A DNA stretch of 64,000 nucleotides from contig NZ_PUDR01000010.1 of assembly GCF_003012935.1 (NCBI RefSeq), forward strand, positions 124,001 to 188,000, in the 5' to 3' direction. Under the pieces are notes generated by a model that was not told the DNA's origin, searched no databases, and saw only the letters and a program-made list of their open reading frames with translations. Of this stretch, positions 36,159 through 44,304 are shown piece after piece. The DNA comes from Pannonibacter carbonis. Its GTDB lineage: Bacteria > Pseudomonadota > Alphaproteobacteria > Rhizobiales > Stappiaceae. How positions within the stretch are numbered: the first letter of the stretch is position 1; the number at the start of each line of letters is the position of its first letter. Position numbers and translations under genes: made by a program.

Positions 36159-36980
36159 TTACAGGACCTGCGCCAGAAAACCGATGATGGCCTTCAGCGT
36201 CTGTGTCTCATGGCTGCGGTGGGGAAAATGCCCGGCATCGGGCAGAAGCAGCGCGCTTACCGGCACCCTGGCTGTCCGGGCGATGCGTTGCGGCTGTGCG
36301 GGCGAGCCATATTCATCCAGGGCGCCGTGAATGGTCAGCACCGGCGAGGTGATCCGCCCGATCTCCGCATCAAGACACCAGTCGTCAAAGGCCGGCGACA
36401 GCCAGGATCCGATCCAGGCATCCAGCACCCAGTCCGTGCGGGGGCCGTGATACTTCTCCAGCCGCGCTTTCAGCTGGGGATCGGCGAAGTCCTCGGCGGC
36501 CTTGCGGATCCCGGCCCGGGTCAGGTCTTCCAGAAAGCTCTGCGCCGAGATGGTGATCACGGCGCGGCACCGCGCGCCGAACACGGCCCCCGCCGCCAGC
36601 GCCATCCCGCCACCGACGCTATGCCCGACAACCACAAACTCCGCGATTCCCAGGGCATCAAGAACGGTGGCAAGTTCCCCGGTCGCATCAAGGGTGACGA
36701 AATTCGCAGGCGGACGCTCATTCAATCGGCTGGAGCGGCCAAACCCGATACGGTCATAGGCGATCACCTTTCGGCCGATCGCAAGGGCAATCCGTTCAGG
36801 AAGATCACGCCACAGGTCAATGCATCCAAGGGAATCATGCAACAGGATGATCGGCACCCCTGCTGCTCGAGAATGGTTCTGCGGCTGCCACTGGCGTACA
36901 GACACGAAACCTTGATCGGTCGGAACAAGGTGGTCCACCACGCTGCAGCGCAAATCTGCGAGGGTCTGCACTCCATCCAC
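36159..36980 (-). CDS. Alpha/beta hydrolase of unknown substrate
   Basis: This 273-residue protein has the alpha/beta hydrolase fold. HDSLGCIDLWRDLP is in the oxyanion region, the nucleophile elbow is GHSVGGGMAL, the acid is in HGALDEYGSP and the histidine in DAGHFPHR. It lacks a signal peptide, so is cytoplasmic. The start is GTG 36980 with GGAGGAG eight bases upstream; a nearby ATG is out of frame. It may be a carboxylesterase or haloperoxidase-like enzyme. It is adjacent to the arsenic operon but has its own upstream region, so no functional link is implied. Confidence 0.82.
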   Translation of the reverse strand: MDGVQTLADLRCSVVDHLVPTDQGFVSVRQWQPQNHSRAAGVPIILLHDSLGCIDLWRDLPERIALAIGRKVIAYDRIGFGRSSRLNERPPANFVTLDATGELATVLDALGIAEFVVVGHSVGGGMALAAGAVFGARCRAVITISAQSFLEDLTRAGIRKAAEDFADPQLKARLEKYHGPRTDWVLDAWIGSWLSPAFDDWCLDAEIGRITSPVLTIHGALDEYGSPAQPQRIARTARVPVSALLLPDAGHFPHRSHETQTLKAIIGFLAQVL

Positions 36981-37247
36981 CCGGCATTCTCCTCCGGCAA
37001 TTGACCAGCGGACCCCTTTTCACGTTCCTGTGGCAATGGCGAGCCGTCCAAAAGGAGGAAGCGGCCGGGGGGCGACCTGCGCGCGCGACGCATGGCAGTC
37101 ACGTAAAACTTTCATGCTTAGAATAACCCTACGTAAATTATGCAATGCCATTCTACTTCGGTTCTTGCCGCCATGAGAAAGCGGTTAAGCTTCGCTTAGG
37201 CGTTGCCAGTGAATTTGAATTGCATCGAAGGTCGGGAGAAATGCGCT

Positions 37248-38351
37248 GTGTTTAGGTTGGTCCTGCTGGTAACGGATCTCGAAAAGTGTCCGGCCCTGCT
37301 GCACACCATCGGCCAGATGCATCCTGCCGAGATTTTCGAGCACCGTGACGTTGGCGAGGCTGACCTCAAGTCTGCGGATATGGTGATCGTCGACATCGCT
37401 GATGGCACGGATGAAGAAATGTCCGCTGTCCGTGAGGCCCTCGCCAAATCCGGCTCGACGGTGAGCGTCGGACTCACCCGGGGAGACAGCCGTCGTGACA
37501 AGATCCAGGCCGACGCCCTGGGTTTGACCCGGGTTTGGTCGCGCACCCGGCTGGCGAAGGAAGCGCTGCGCGAAATCGACCAGTTGTTTGGGTCCTACGC
37601 CCTTGCAGACCTGCCGAAATCCACCCCGGAACAGACAGCCCGCTCGGTCCAGGCCATGAGCGCGGCCCTGGGGGAATGCGCCACAGCCGTCGTGACCGAA
37701 ACCTTGCTGCCGCTGACCCAGGTGGCACGCGCCGTCGACGACACGCTCGACGCCTTCCGGCTGGATGGCATGGATGCCTGGATCTCTGCGGTGCAGATGC
37801 ACCACAGCCACACCTATTGCCACTCGATGCTGGTGACCGGCTATGCCCTCGCCTTCTCGTCAGCTCTCGGACTGTCCAGCGAGGAACAGGCGTTCCTGGG
37901 CGCTGCGGCGCTGCTGCATGATGTCGGCAAGGTCTATATCCCGCTGTCGATCCTCGACAAGCCGGCGAAACTGACCGACGAAGAATTTGCGATCATCAGG
38001 CAGCATCCGGTCCGCTCCCGCGAGATCCTCGAAGCCCAGCCGCATGTGTCGCAGGCCGTCATCGATATTGCCGTGCATCACCATGAGTATCTCGATGGCA
38101 GCGGCTACCCGGACGGGCTCAAGGGCGATGAGATCAGCCGTGCCGTGCGGATGCTGACCATCTGCGACATCTACGCCGCACTGATCGAGAAGCGCGCCTA
38201 CAAGCCTGCCTACAGCCCGCGCCAGGCCTATGGCGTGCTGGTTGACCTTGGCAAGAAGATTGACCAGCCGCTGCTCAAGGCCTTCCGGTCTGTTGCCTTT
38301 GAGGTCGACAAGGCAGCCTCGGTCAAGCGCAAGGCCAGCGCGTTCGGCTGA
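37248..38351 (+). CDS. HD-GYP cyclic-di-GMP phosphodiesterase with receiver-like N-terminus
   Basis: This 367-residue protein has a receiver-like N-terminal domain (about 1-115; VLLVTD, MVIVDIADG) and a C-terminal HD-GYP domain. The HD pair is H224-D225 in ALLHDVGKVYIPLSIL, followed by HHHEYLDGSGYPDGLKGDE, which contains HHE and GSGYP, then RAVRMLTICDIYAALIEKRAYKPA. Such proteins break down cyclic di-GMP to GMP and affect motility and biofilm. I prefer GTG 37248 (GGGAG upstream); TTG 37203 and GTG 37209 are alternatives. The PilZ protein at 31075 is another c-di-GMP candidate nearby. Confidence 0.88.
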   Translation: MFRLVLLVTDLEKCPALLHTIGQMHPAEIFEHRDVGEADLKSADMVIVDIADGTDEEMSAVREALAKSGSTVSVGLTRGDSRRDKIQADALGLTRVWSRTRLAKEALREIDQLFGSYALADLPKSTPEQTARSVQAMSAALGECATAVVTETLLPLTQVARAVDDTLDAFRLDGMDAWISAVQMHHSHTYCHSMLVTGYALAFSSALGLSSEEQAFLGAAALLHDVGKVYIPLSILDKPAKLTDEEFAIIRQHPVRSREILEAQPHVSQAVIDIAVHHHEYLDGSGYPDGLKGDEISRAVRMLTICDIYAALIEKRAYKPAYSPRQAYGVLVDLGKKIDQPLLKAFRSVAFEVDKAASVKRKASAFG

Positions 38352-38507
38352 CAGTCACGTCAAGACGCTGTGCCGGTTGAGCTGACCGACCTGCAGATCA
38401 CGACGATGTGAGCCTTCGCCGGCAAAGCCTTGCGCACCCGCCGCAGCGCCCCATATCGGTTGCAAGTGTCCACGCCAGCGTGGACTGTCAGCCGCAAAGG
38501 GCCCGCC

Positions 38508-39734
38508 ATGCGTCTCACGCCCCAACCTGTGTTTTCCACGGATCCCAGCATTGCCACGCGTCAGAAAAAGCGGCTGGCGAAAGAGGCCAGGGCCTCGCAG
38601 CGGCAAACGCTGCGGCTTGGTCTGCTGACCGGCGCCGGACTGGTCCTGGCTGCGCTTCTGGCCCTCACGGGCATGGCAAAGGCGGAGACCATTGTCTCGC
38701 AGCAGGCGCGCTTCACCTTGAGCGATGTGGCAACCGGGCTCGAGAACCCTTGGTCCCTGGCTTTCCTTCCCGACGGCCGCATGCTCGTCACCGAGCGCGC
38801 TGGACGTTTGCGGCTTGTCACGCCCGAGGGCGATATCAGCGCGCCGCTGAATGGCGTTCCGGTTGTCTATGACACCGGCCAGGGCGGCTTGCTGGATGTG
38901 ATTCTGGACCCTGACTTTTCCAGCAACAGCACGATCTATCTGTCCTACGCCGCTCCCTCGGGCCGCCTTGGCACGACAGCGATTGCCCGTGCCACGCTGG
39001 TGGACGGCGGCCTGCGCGATGTCACGGTGCTGTTCACCGCAAAGACCAAGGGCTCGAGTGGCCGCCACTTCGGCTCGCGTCTCGCCTTTGGACCGGACGG
39101 CTTCCTCTATGCCAGCATTGGCGACCATGGCAGCGATGAGACGGCGCAGGACCTGTCGCTGCACTCAGGCAAGGTCATCCGCATCACCCGCGACGGTCAG
39201 CCGGCTCCCGGCAACCCGTTCCTGGGCCAGCCGAACGCCCTGCCGGAGATTTACACCTACGGCAACCGTAACCCGCAAGGCCTGACCGTAACACCGGAGG
39301 GCGCACTCTGGGCCCATGAACACGGGCCGCGCGGCGGCGACGAAATCAACGTGCTGAAAGCTGGTGCCAATTACGGTTGGCCGGTCATCACCCATGGCCG
39401 CGCCTATTCCGGCTTCAGCATCGGAGAAGGCACGGAAAAACCGGGCATGGAACAGGGCATCCACATCTACGTGCCCTCCATCGCCCCGTCCGGCATGGCT
39501 TTCTATTCCGGCAAACGGTTTCCCGAGTGGCAGGGCGATCTTTTCCTCGGCGCGCTGGCCGGCACCCATCTCAACCGCCTTGAGGTGAAGGACGGCAAGG
39601 TTGTGGCCGAGGAACGGCTGCTGGAGGATCTGGGCGAACGCATCCGCGATGTCCGCAGTGGCCCGGACGGCAACCTTTATCTGCTCACCGATGCCGAGGA
39701 TGGCCGCCTGATCCGGATGGCACCCGCAAACTGA
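38508..39734 (+). CDS. PQQ-dependent aldose/sorbosone-type sugar dehydrogenase
   Basis: This 408-residue protein has a basic N-terminus and a membrane helix or long signal (about residues 34-55: LGLLTGAGLVLAALLALTGMAKA). A six-bladed propeller follows, with LENPWSLAFLPDGRMLVTERAGRL, the catalytic-region segment HFGSRLAFGPDGFLYASIGDHG and GNRNPQGLTV, EHGPRGGDEINVLKAGANYGWPV. These fit the soluble aldose sugar dehydrogenase (YliI/Asd) family, which oxidises sugars with PQQ. ATG 38508 is preferred; the frame is open upstream to 38430. No PQQ synthesis genes are in the window. Confidence 0.87.
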   Translation: MRLTPQPVFSTDPSIATRQKKRLAKEARASQRQTLRLGLLTGAGLVLAALLALTGMAKAETIVSQQARFTLSDVATGLENPWSLAFLPDGRMLVTERAGRLRLVTPEGDISAPLNGVPVVYDTGQGGLLDVILDPDFSSNSTIYLSYAAPSGRLGTTAIARATLVDGGLRDVTVLFTAKTKGSSGRHFGSRLAFGPDGFLYASIGDHGSDETAQDLSLHSGKVIRITRDGQPAPGNPFLGQPNALPEIYTYGNRNPQGLTVTPEGALWAHEHGPRGGDEINVLKAGANYGWPVITHGRAYSGFSIGEGTEKPGMEQGIHIYVPSIAPSGMAFYSGKRFPEWQGDLFLGALAGTHLNRLEVKDGKVVAEERLLEDLGERIRDVRSGPDGNLYLLTDAEDGRLIRMAPAN

Positions 39735-39747
39735 CCAGCGCACGGTC

Positions 39748-39963
39748 TCAAGGACGCGGAGGTTCCTTGGATCCCGGGGTCACCACGTCCACAGCAACAC
39801 CGGCGGCGCTTGTGGTCACACCGACTGCCGTGCTGGCAACAGTCGTCACGCCGCTTGCCGCCGTTGAAACCACCGCACCGCCAACCGCGATGGCGGCACA
39901 GCCCGGCAGCACCCCGGTCATCGCGACAAGCGCCACTGCGGCAACTGCTCTGTACATGCGCAT
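39748..39963 (-). CDS. Small lipoprotein of low complexity
   Basis: This 71-residue protein starts MRMYRAVAAVALVAMTGVLPGCAA, a clear lipoprotein signal with the lipidation cysteine in LPGC. The mature part is Ala/Val/Gly/Thr repeats (GGAVVSTAASGVTTVASTAVG) ending in a proline-rich tail, without other recognisable features. The start at 39963 has GGGG six bases upstream. It is convergent with the sugar dehydrogenase gene. Similar small envelope lipoproteins are frequent in alphaproteobacteria; function is unknown. Confidence 0.72.
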   Translation of the reverse strand: MRMYRAVAAVALVAMTGVLPGCAAIAVGGAVVSTAASGVTTVASTAVGVTTSAAGVAVDVVTPGSKEPPRP

Positions 39964-40056
39964 CCTGATCCCCCGCCCTGGCCCATTTGGCCGTAGACCC
40001 CGTCCTGCAATGGACGAGGCCGCCGGAAAGTGCAAGGTCCCTGTCGGGTCGAGTGC

Positions 40057-40848
40057 TCAGGCGCCAGAGCTGCGCGCCAGATGCGGCAGGATGAAGGGCG
40101 TGTCATCGCGAGGGGCTTCGTTGACCGCCAGCGGACAGCCATAGACCGCCGACAGGATCGGCCCCGTCAAGGTCTCCCGCGTCGGACCAGCGGCAAGGCA
40201 CCGTCCGCCGCGCAGGGCAACCACCTGGTTGGCATACATCGCGGTCAGGTTGAGATCATGCATCACCGCCAGAACGCCGCCGCCGGCGCGGGCATAGGCA
40301 TGGGCCAGATCCATGATCTGGATCTGGTGGTGGATGTCGAGGCTCGACACCGGTTCATCGAGAAACAGCCAGCACGGCTTTCCGCCCCGCACCGGCTCCC
40401 AGATCTGCACCAGCACGCGGGCAAGCTGCGTGCGCTGTTGTTCGCCGCCAGACAAGGTTTCAAAGAACCGGCCGCCGAACCCGTCCAGCCCGACCCGCGC
40501 CAGCGCCTCGCCAATCAACGCCGGTTCGCGCCGCCTTGCGTGAAAGCCGAGGCTGACCACTTCGCTCACCGTCATGGGAAAGGTGATCGTGCCATGCTGC
40601 GGCAGCACCGCGCGGTAGCCGGCCATTTCGACGGCTGGGGTCTCGTTGATCTCGCGCCCGTTCAGCCTTGCGCGCCCCTGATAGCGGGTCTCACCGGACA
40701 GCCCCTTCATCGTCGTGCTCTTGCCCGAGCCATTCGGCCCGATGATTGCGGTCACCTCGCCTGCCCGGGCGGTAAAGCTCAGATCGTCGACGATCACGCG
40801 TCCGCCGAGGCGCACGCTGACCTGTTCCAGCACCAGTTCGCTCATCAT
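40057..40848 (-). CDS. hmuV: Heme ABC importer ATP-binding protein
   Basis: This 263-residue ATPase has Walker A GPNGSGKSTTMKGL, Q-loop LPQHGTITF, signature LSGGEQQRTQLARVL, Walker B WLFLDEPVSSLD and switch histidine VMHDLN. LVQIWEPVRGGKPCWLFLDEP is typical of heme (HmuV) ATPases. It powers the HmuU permease. Two adjacent ATG codons (40848, 40845) are possible starts. It is the last gene of hmuSTUV. Confidence 0.94.
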   Translation of the reverse strand: MMSELVLEQVSVRLGGRVIVDDLSFTARAGEVTAIIGPNGSGKSTTMKGLSGETRYQGRARLNGREINETPAVEMAGYRAVLPQHGTITFPMTVSEVVSLGFHARRREPALIGEALARVGLDGFGGRFFETLSGGEQQRTQLARVLVQIWEPVRGGKPCWLFLDEPVSSLDIHHQIQIMDLAHAYARAGGGVLAVMHDLNLTAMYANQVVALRGGRCLAAGPTRETLTGPILSAVYGCPLAVNEAPRDDTPFILPHLARSSGA

Positions 40849-40849
40849 C

Positions 40850-41956
40850 TCATCCGAGGGAAAAGCCCCTGCGTGTCAGCAGGATCCAGAGGAAGAAAGG
40901 GGCTCCGGCCAGGGCCGTCAGGATGCCGATCGGCAGCTCCGCCGGTGCCACGATGATGCGCGCCACCGTGTCGGCCGCAATCAGCATGATCGCACCCAGC
41001 AGCGCACAGCCCGGCAACAGATACCGGTGATCCGGCCCGATGGTGAGGCGCAGCAGATGCGGCACGACAATGCCGACAAAGCCAATGCCGCCACTCACCG
41101 CGACGCTCGCGCCCGTCGCGGCTGCTACGGTCACGATGGCAAGGCGTTTCTGGCGCTGCACGTTGACGCCGAGATGCCCCGCCGCCGCCTCGCCCAGAAC
41201 CAGCGCGTTCAGCGCGCGGGCCAAAAGCGGACTGAGCAGCAGCACCAGCGCAATGACCGGACCGGCGGTCAGGATCTTGTCCCAGGTGGCACCCGCCACC
41301 GAGCCAAGCCCCCAGAAGCTGAGATCGCGCAGCGCGCGGTCATCGGCCACGAAGACCAGCAGCCCGAGCGCGGCCCCCGCCAGGGCCCCGAGCGCGATTC
41401 CGGCCAGCAGCATCGTGGCAATGTTGGTTGATCCGCCGCGCGTGCCGATGCGGTAGAGCAGCATCGTCGACGCCAGCCCGCCGAGGAAGGCGGCGACCGA
41501 CACGGCGTGATTGCCGAAGAGCCCGATAACCGGCGCCAGCACGCCGCCGCCCAGCACGATCATCAGCGCCGCGCCAAGTCCTGCACCTGCAGACACGCCG
41601 ACAATGCCGGGATCGGCCAGCGGATTGCGGAACAGCCCCTGCATCACCGCACCGGAGACGGCCAGCGAGGCACCAATCAGCGCGGCCATGATGACACGCG
41701 GCATCCTGATGTCCGCCAGCACGATGATGTCCCGCAGCAGCAAGGGATTGTCCGTCGGCCGCTCGCCCGACAGGATCAGCCGCAGCGCCTCGCCATTGGC
41801 CCAGCCTGTCGAACCAATCGAGACCGCCCCGAGCATGACAAGCGCCAGGCAGGCCGCCAGCAGGACGAGGGCAACGCGGGCGCGGGGAGCACGGTCACCC
41901 TCGATCCTGCGCCGGCGGACCGGCGAAACGTCAACTGCGCTGGAGGTAAGCGTCAT
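40850..41956 (-). CDS. hmuU: Heme ABC importer permease
   Basis: This 368-residue FecCD-type permease has about ten membrane helices, beginning near residue 28 (VALVLLAACLALVMLGAVSIG), with RMPRVIMAALIGASLAVSGAVMQGLFRNPLADPGIVGVSAGA as the family region and GGIGFVGIVVPHLLRLTIGPDHRYLLPGCAL as the ATPase-coupling region, both split here by turns. It moves heme across the inner membrane. The start overlaps the hmuT stop by ATGA. Confidence 0.95.
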   Translation of the reverse strand: MTLTSSAVDVSPVRRRRIEGDRAPRARVALVLLAACLALVMLGAVSIGSTGWANGEALRLILSGERPTDNPLLLRDIIVLADIRMPRVIMAALIGASLAVSGAVMQGLFRNPLADPGIVGVSAGAGLGAALMIVLGGGVLAPVIGLFGNHAVSVAAFLGGLASTMLLYRIGTRGGSTNIATMLLAGIALGALAGAALGLLVFVADDRALRDLSFWGLGSVAGATWDKILTAGPVIALVLLLSPLLARALNALVLGEAAAGHLGVNVQRQKRLAIVTVAAATGASVAVSGGIGFVGIVVPHLLRLTIGPDHRYLLPGCALLGAIMLIAADTVARIIVAPAELPIGILTALAGAPFFLWILLTRRGFSLG

Positions 41957-42867
41957 TGCGCCGCTGTCCCGGGACGGCGCAGGGCCACGGCAAGCTCGCG
42001 CACCGCACCGGCCGTGCGCGGTCCGAAGCCAAGCAAGTACAGCCCGTCCATCCGCACCACCCGGCGCGTCTTGGCGGCCGGGGTCAGGGCAAGGGCCGGA
42101 TGGGCGAAAAGCTCGTCAGCCTTGGCATCATGCTGTCCGCCCCGGTCCATCATCAGCACCACATCGGGCCTGAGGTCGGCAATCGCCTCATCGGTCAGCT
42201 GCTTGTAGCCGGCAAAGGCCTCGACGGCGTTGACGGCGCCGGCCATGCGGATGATGCCATCGGCCGCCGTGTCCTTGCCCGAAGCCAGCACGCGGCCGCC
42301 ATTCATCGACAGGACGAACAGCACCCGCGGCTTCTCCGGCATGCCCTCTGCCTCGGCCGTCGCAGCGGCCAGATCCGCCCGGACGGCTGCCGCCAGAGTG
42401 GCCGCTTCATCCTGAAGCCCGAGGGCCGCGCCAACCCGGTCGATCTTTGCCAGGATCCCGTCTGCGGTGAAGCTTTCAGGCACCATGGCCAACGGGATCC
42501 CGGCCGTCTTCAGCACATCCAGCGCCTCAGGCGGACCGCTGCCTTCCAGCGCCAGGATCGCATCCGGCGACACGCCGAGCACGCCTTCGGCATTCAACGC
42601 GCGGATATAGCCCGCATCCGGCAGGCTCGTTGCTTCTGGCGGATAGGTACTGGTGCTGTCCCGCGCCACCAGCCGGCCCTCCGCCTTCAGCGCATAGACG
42701 ATCTCGGTGACCGAACCACCGATCGACACGATCCGCTTCGCACCGGTCAGATCCGCGGTCTCTGCCGCCCAGGCGGACGACAGGCTCAGGGTCAGGCCGA
42801 CATTCAGCACGGCCGCGGCGATCAGGGCCGCTGCCTTGGGGCGAGCGAAAGAGACGACTGCACGCAT
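41953..42867 (-). CDS. hmuT: Periplasmic heme-binding protein of the ABC importer
   Basis: This 304-residue protein has a signal peptide (ALIAAAVLNVGLTLSLSSAWA) and a class III solute-binding fold: KRIVSIGGSVTEIVYAL at the start of the N-lobe, YIRALNAEGVLGVSPDAILALEG, and RRVVRMDGLYLLGFGPRT near the end. Y-containing loops such as DSTSTYPPEA may supply the heme ligand. ATG 42867 is preferred because GAGGGGAA lies upstream. It passes heme from the outer-membrane receptor to HmuUV. Confidence 0.93.
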   Translation of the reverse strand: MRAVVSFARPKAAALIAAAVLNVGLTLSLSSAWAAETADLTGAKRIVSIGGSVTEIVYALKAEGRLVARDSTSTYPPEATSLPDAGYIRALNAEGVLGVSPDAILALEGSGPPEALDVLKTAGIPLAMVPESFTADGILAKIDRVGAALGLQDEAATLAAAVRADLAAATAEAEGMPEKPRVLFVLSMNGGRVLASGKDTAADGIIRMAGAVNAVEAFAGYKQLTDEAIADLRPDVVLMMDRGGQHDAKADELFAHPALALTPAAKTRRVVRMDGLYLLGFGPRTAGAVRELAVALRRPGTAAQ

Positions 42868-42880
42868 CGTTCCCCTCCCC

Positions 42881-43972
42881 TTAGGCGACCGCAAGCTGGC
42901 CGACGCGCGGCAAGTGCTCGACCAGATCGCGCCAGTCGGAGCGTTCCTCGCGGCCTTCCTTGCGCAGGCCAAAGAACTGGATGATCTGCTGGCCATCGGC
43001 ATCAAAGGCCTCGAGCGACGTGACATGCCCGTTGTCGGCGTTCTTGCGCACAGCCCACACCTCGGCAATGTGATCCAGCCGCAGATGCAGGTGGAAGGTC
43101 GGATCGAGGACATTGATCCACGGCCCCATTTCCTTGATCTGGCGCACCGGCCCCGAATGGATCTGGATGCAGCCCCGGCTGCCGACAAAGCACATGATCG
43201 GGATGTCGTTGTCTGCGGCCAGCCGCATCATCGCACGCACCGAATCGCCATCGACCTTCCAGGCCCATTCCTCGCCAACGAGTTCAAATGCGTTCAGCCG
43301 GTGCAGGTCCATATCGCGCAGCAGGCCGAAGAACTGATGCGTATCCGTCATCGCGCTCCAGCGCCGGTTGAGTTCGGCAGCCTTGGACGTGTCCCGCGCC
43401 GGCCGCTCCGGACGCAGCGCTGCAACCGGCACCACGCCAAGCCCCGCGCTCTGGTCCGCATGGGTCAGGTCTTTGACCAGCGCCTCAAAGGCCGCCACAT
43501 CGGAGGTCGCCCGCAGATGGATCTTGTGCACGGCATCGCCATGGGCGTCGAACACCTGGATGCTGCGGCGCGGACCGGATTCCCCCGGCTTTTCCACGGC
43601 AAAGGCATGCACCCAGTGAGACGGGAACATGCGCGTATCGATCGCGCTGCCCAGCATCATGGCCGCCCGGCTGCCATCGACAAACTTTTCGAACGGCCCG
43701 ATCTTCTCGTGCACGGCGCTTTCGTTGCGCGTCAGGGCCATTACCTCGCCCACGGCCTTCATGCCGTTGCAGATCCCGGACAAGGACGGTGTAAGACGGA
43801 TCACGCCCTCGCCGCAGAAGGCCGCAACCAGCTCGGCTTCGCTGACGCCCAGGTCCCGGGCAAGGTCCCGCTCGCGGCGCTCCGGATGGGCTGCAACAGC
43901 CGCGCGGATGGCCTCCGGTCCCGGACGCTGGGCCGGAACGTGGTCCGCAGCTTGGCTCTGGTTTGTGGTCAT
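42881..43972 (-). CDS. hmuS: Cytoplasmic heme-handling/degrading protein HmuS (HemS/ChuS family)
   Basis: This 363-residue protein has the duplicated HemS/ChuS fold. The first half contains VMALTRNESAVHEKIGPFEKF, whose histidine is the likely heme ligand; the second repeats the pattern with FVGSRGCIQIHSGPVRQIKEMGPWINVLDP. Members store, transfer or oxidatively open heme in the cytoplasm to release iron. ATG 43972 is preferred (GAGGGGAAA upstream). It is the first gene of hmuSTUV, transcribed from the iron-box region shared with the receptor gene. Confidence 0.94.
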   Translation of the reverse strand: MTTNQSQAADHVPAQRPGPEAIRAAVAAHPERRERDLARDLGVSEAELVAAFCGEGVIRLTPSLSGICNGMKAVGEVMALTRNESAVHEKIGPFEKFVDGSRAAMMLGSAIDTRMFPSHWVHAFAVEKPGESGPRRSIQVFDAHGDAVHKIHLRATSDVAAFEALVKDLTHADQSAGLGVVPVAALRPERPARDTSKAAELNRRWSAMTDTHQFFGLLRDMDLHRLNAFELVGEEWAWKVDGDSVRAMMRLAADNDIPIMCFVGSRGCIQIHSGPVRQIKEMGPWINVLDPTFHLHLRLDHIAEVWAVRKNADNGHVTSLEAFDADGQQIIQFFGLRKEGREERSDWRDLVEHLPRVGQLAVA

Positions 43973-44184
43973 GGCTTTCCCCTCATGTTCGTGCGGCAAC
44001 CGGTCAAGGCGGTGCGGCACGGGCCGTGATTTCCTGTCCCTCCGGGACATCCTGTGTACGGGGACCGGCCGGATCGTCCTTGGAGCTGGGGATGACCTGG
44101 CGGGGTTCGGCTCTTGCCGGTCCTCATTGTGACGCTGCAGCCACGCCGGATCGCAAAGGCAGGCCGCAGGGTTCGTTCAATAGT

Positions 44185-44199
44185 TGACTTGAATATTCA
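44185..44199. promoter_or_regulatory. Iron-responsive operator (TGA-N9-TCA), box 1
   Basis: TGACTTGAATATTCA fits TGA-N9-TCA, the RirA iron-responsive operator of rhizobia. It overlaps the -35 element and spacer of the putative receptor promoter, as expected for a repressor acting when iron is plentiful. Confidence 0.68.
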
Positions 44200-44222
44200 T
44201 CTTTTGTATCGACCGCAATACC

Positions 44223-44237
44223 TGAATGCGATATTCA
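44223..44237. promoter_or_regulatory. Iron-responsive operator (TGA-N9-TCA), box 2
   Basis: TGAATGCGATATTCA fits TGA-N9-TCA and lies inside the perfect repeat CCTGAAT-GCGAT-ATTCAGG (44221-44239). It is just downstream of the likely +1 of the receptor gene and could control both directions. Confidence 0.68.
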
Positions 44238-44304
44238 GGAAACACAATCCGTTTCAGGGACAAGCAAGCTCGCGCCAGCCAGTCCAAAGACAGGGGCTTT
44301 TTCG

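Larger units (their letters stand above)
43973..44304. promoter_or_regulatory. Divergent iron-regulated control region of the heme locus
   Basis: This 332-bp region separates hmuS from the receptor gene. It holds two iron boxes and a plus-strand promoter candidate TTGACT (44184-44189), 17 bp, TATCGA (44207-44212). A minus-strand pair TTGCGG/TATTCA in the same stretch could serve hmuS. 43973-44180 holds nothing else I can identify. Confidence 0.6.
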
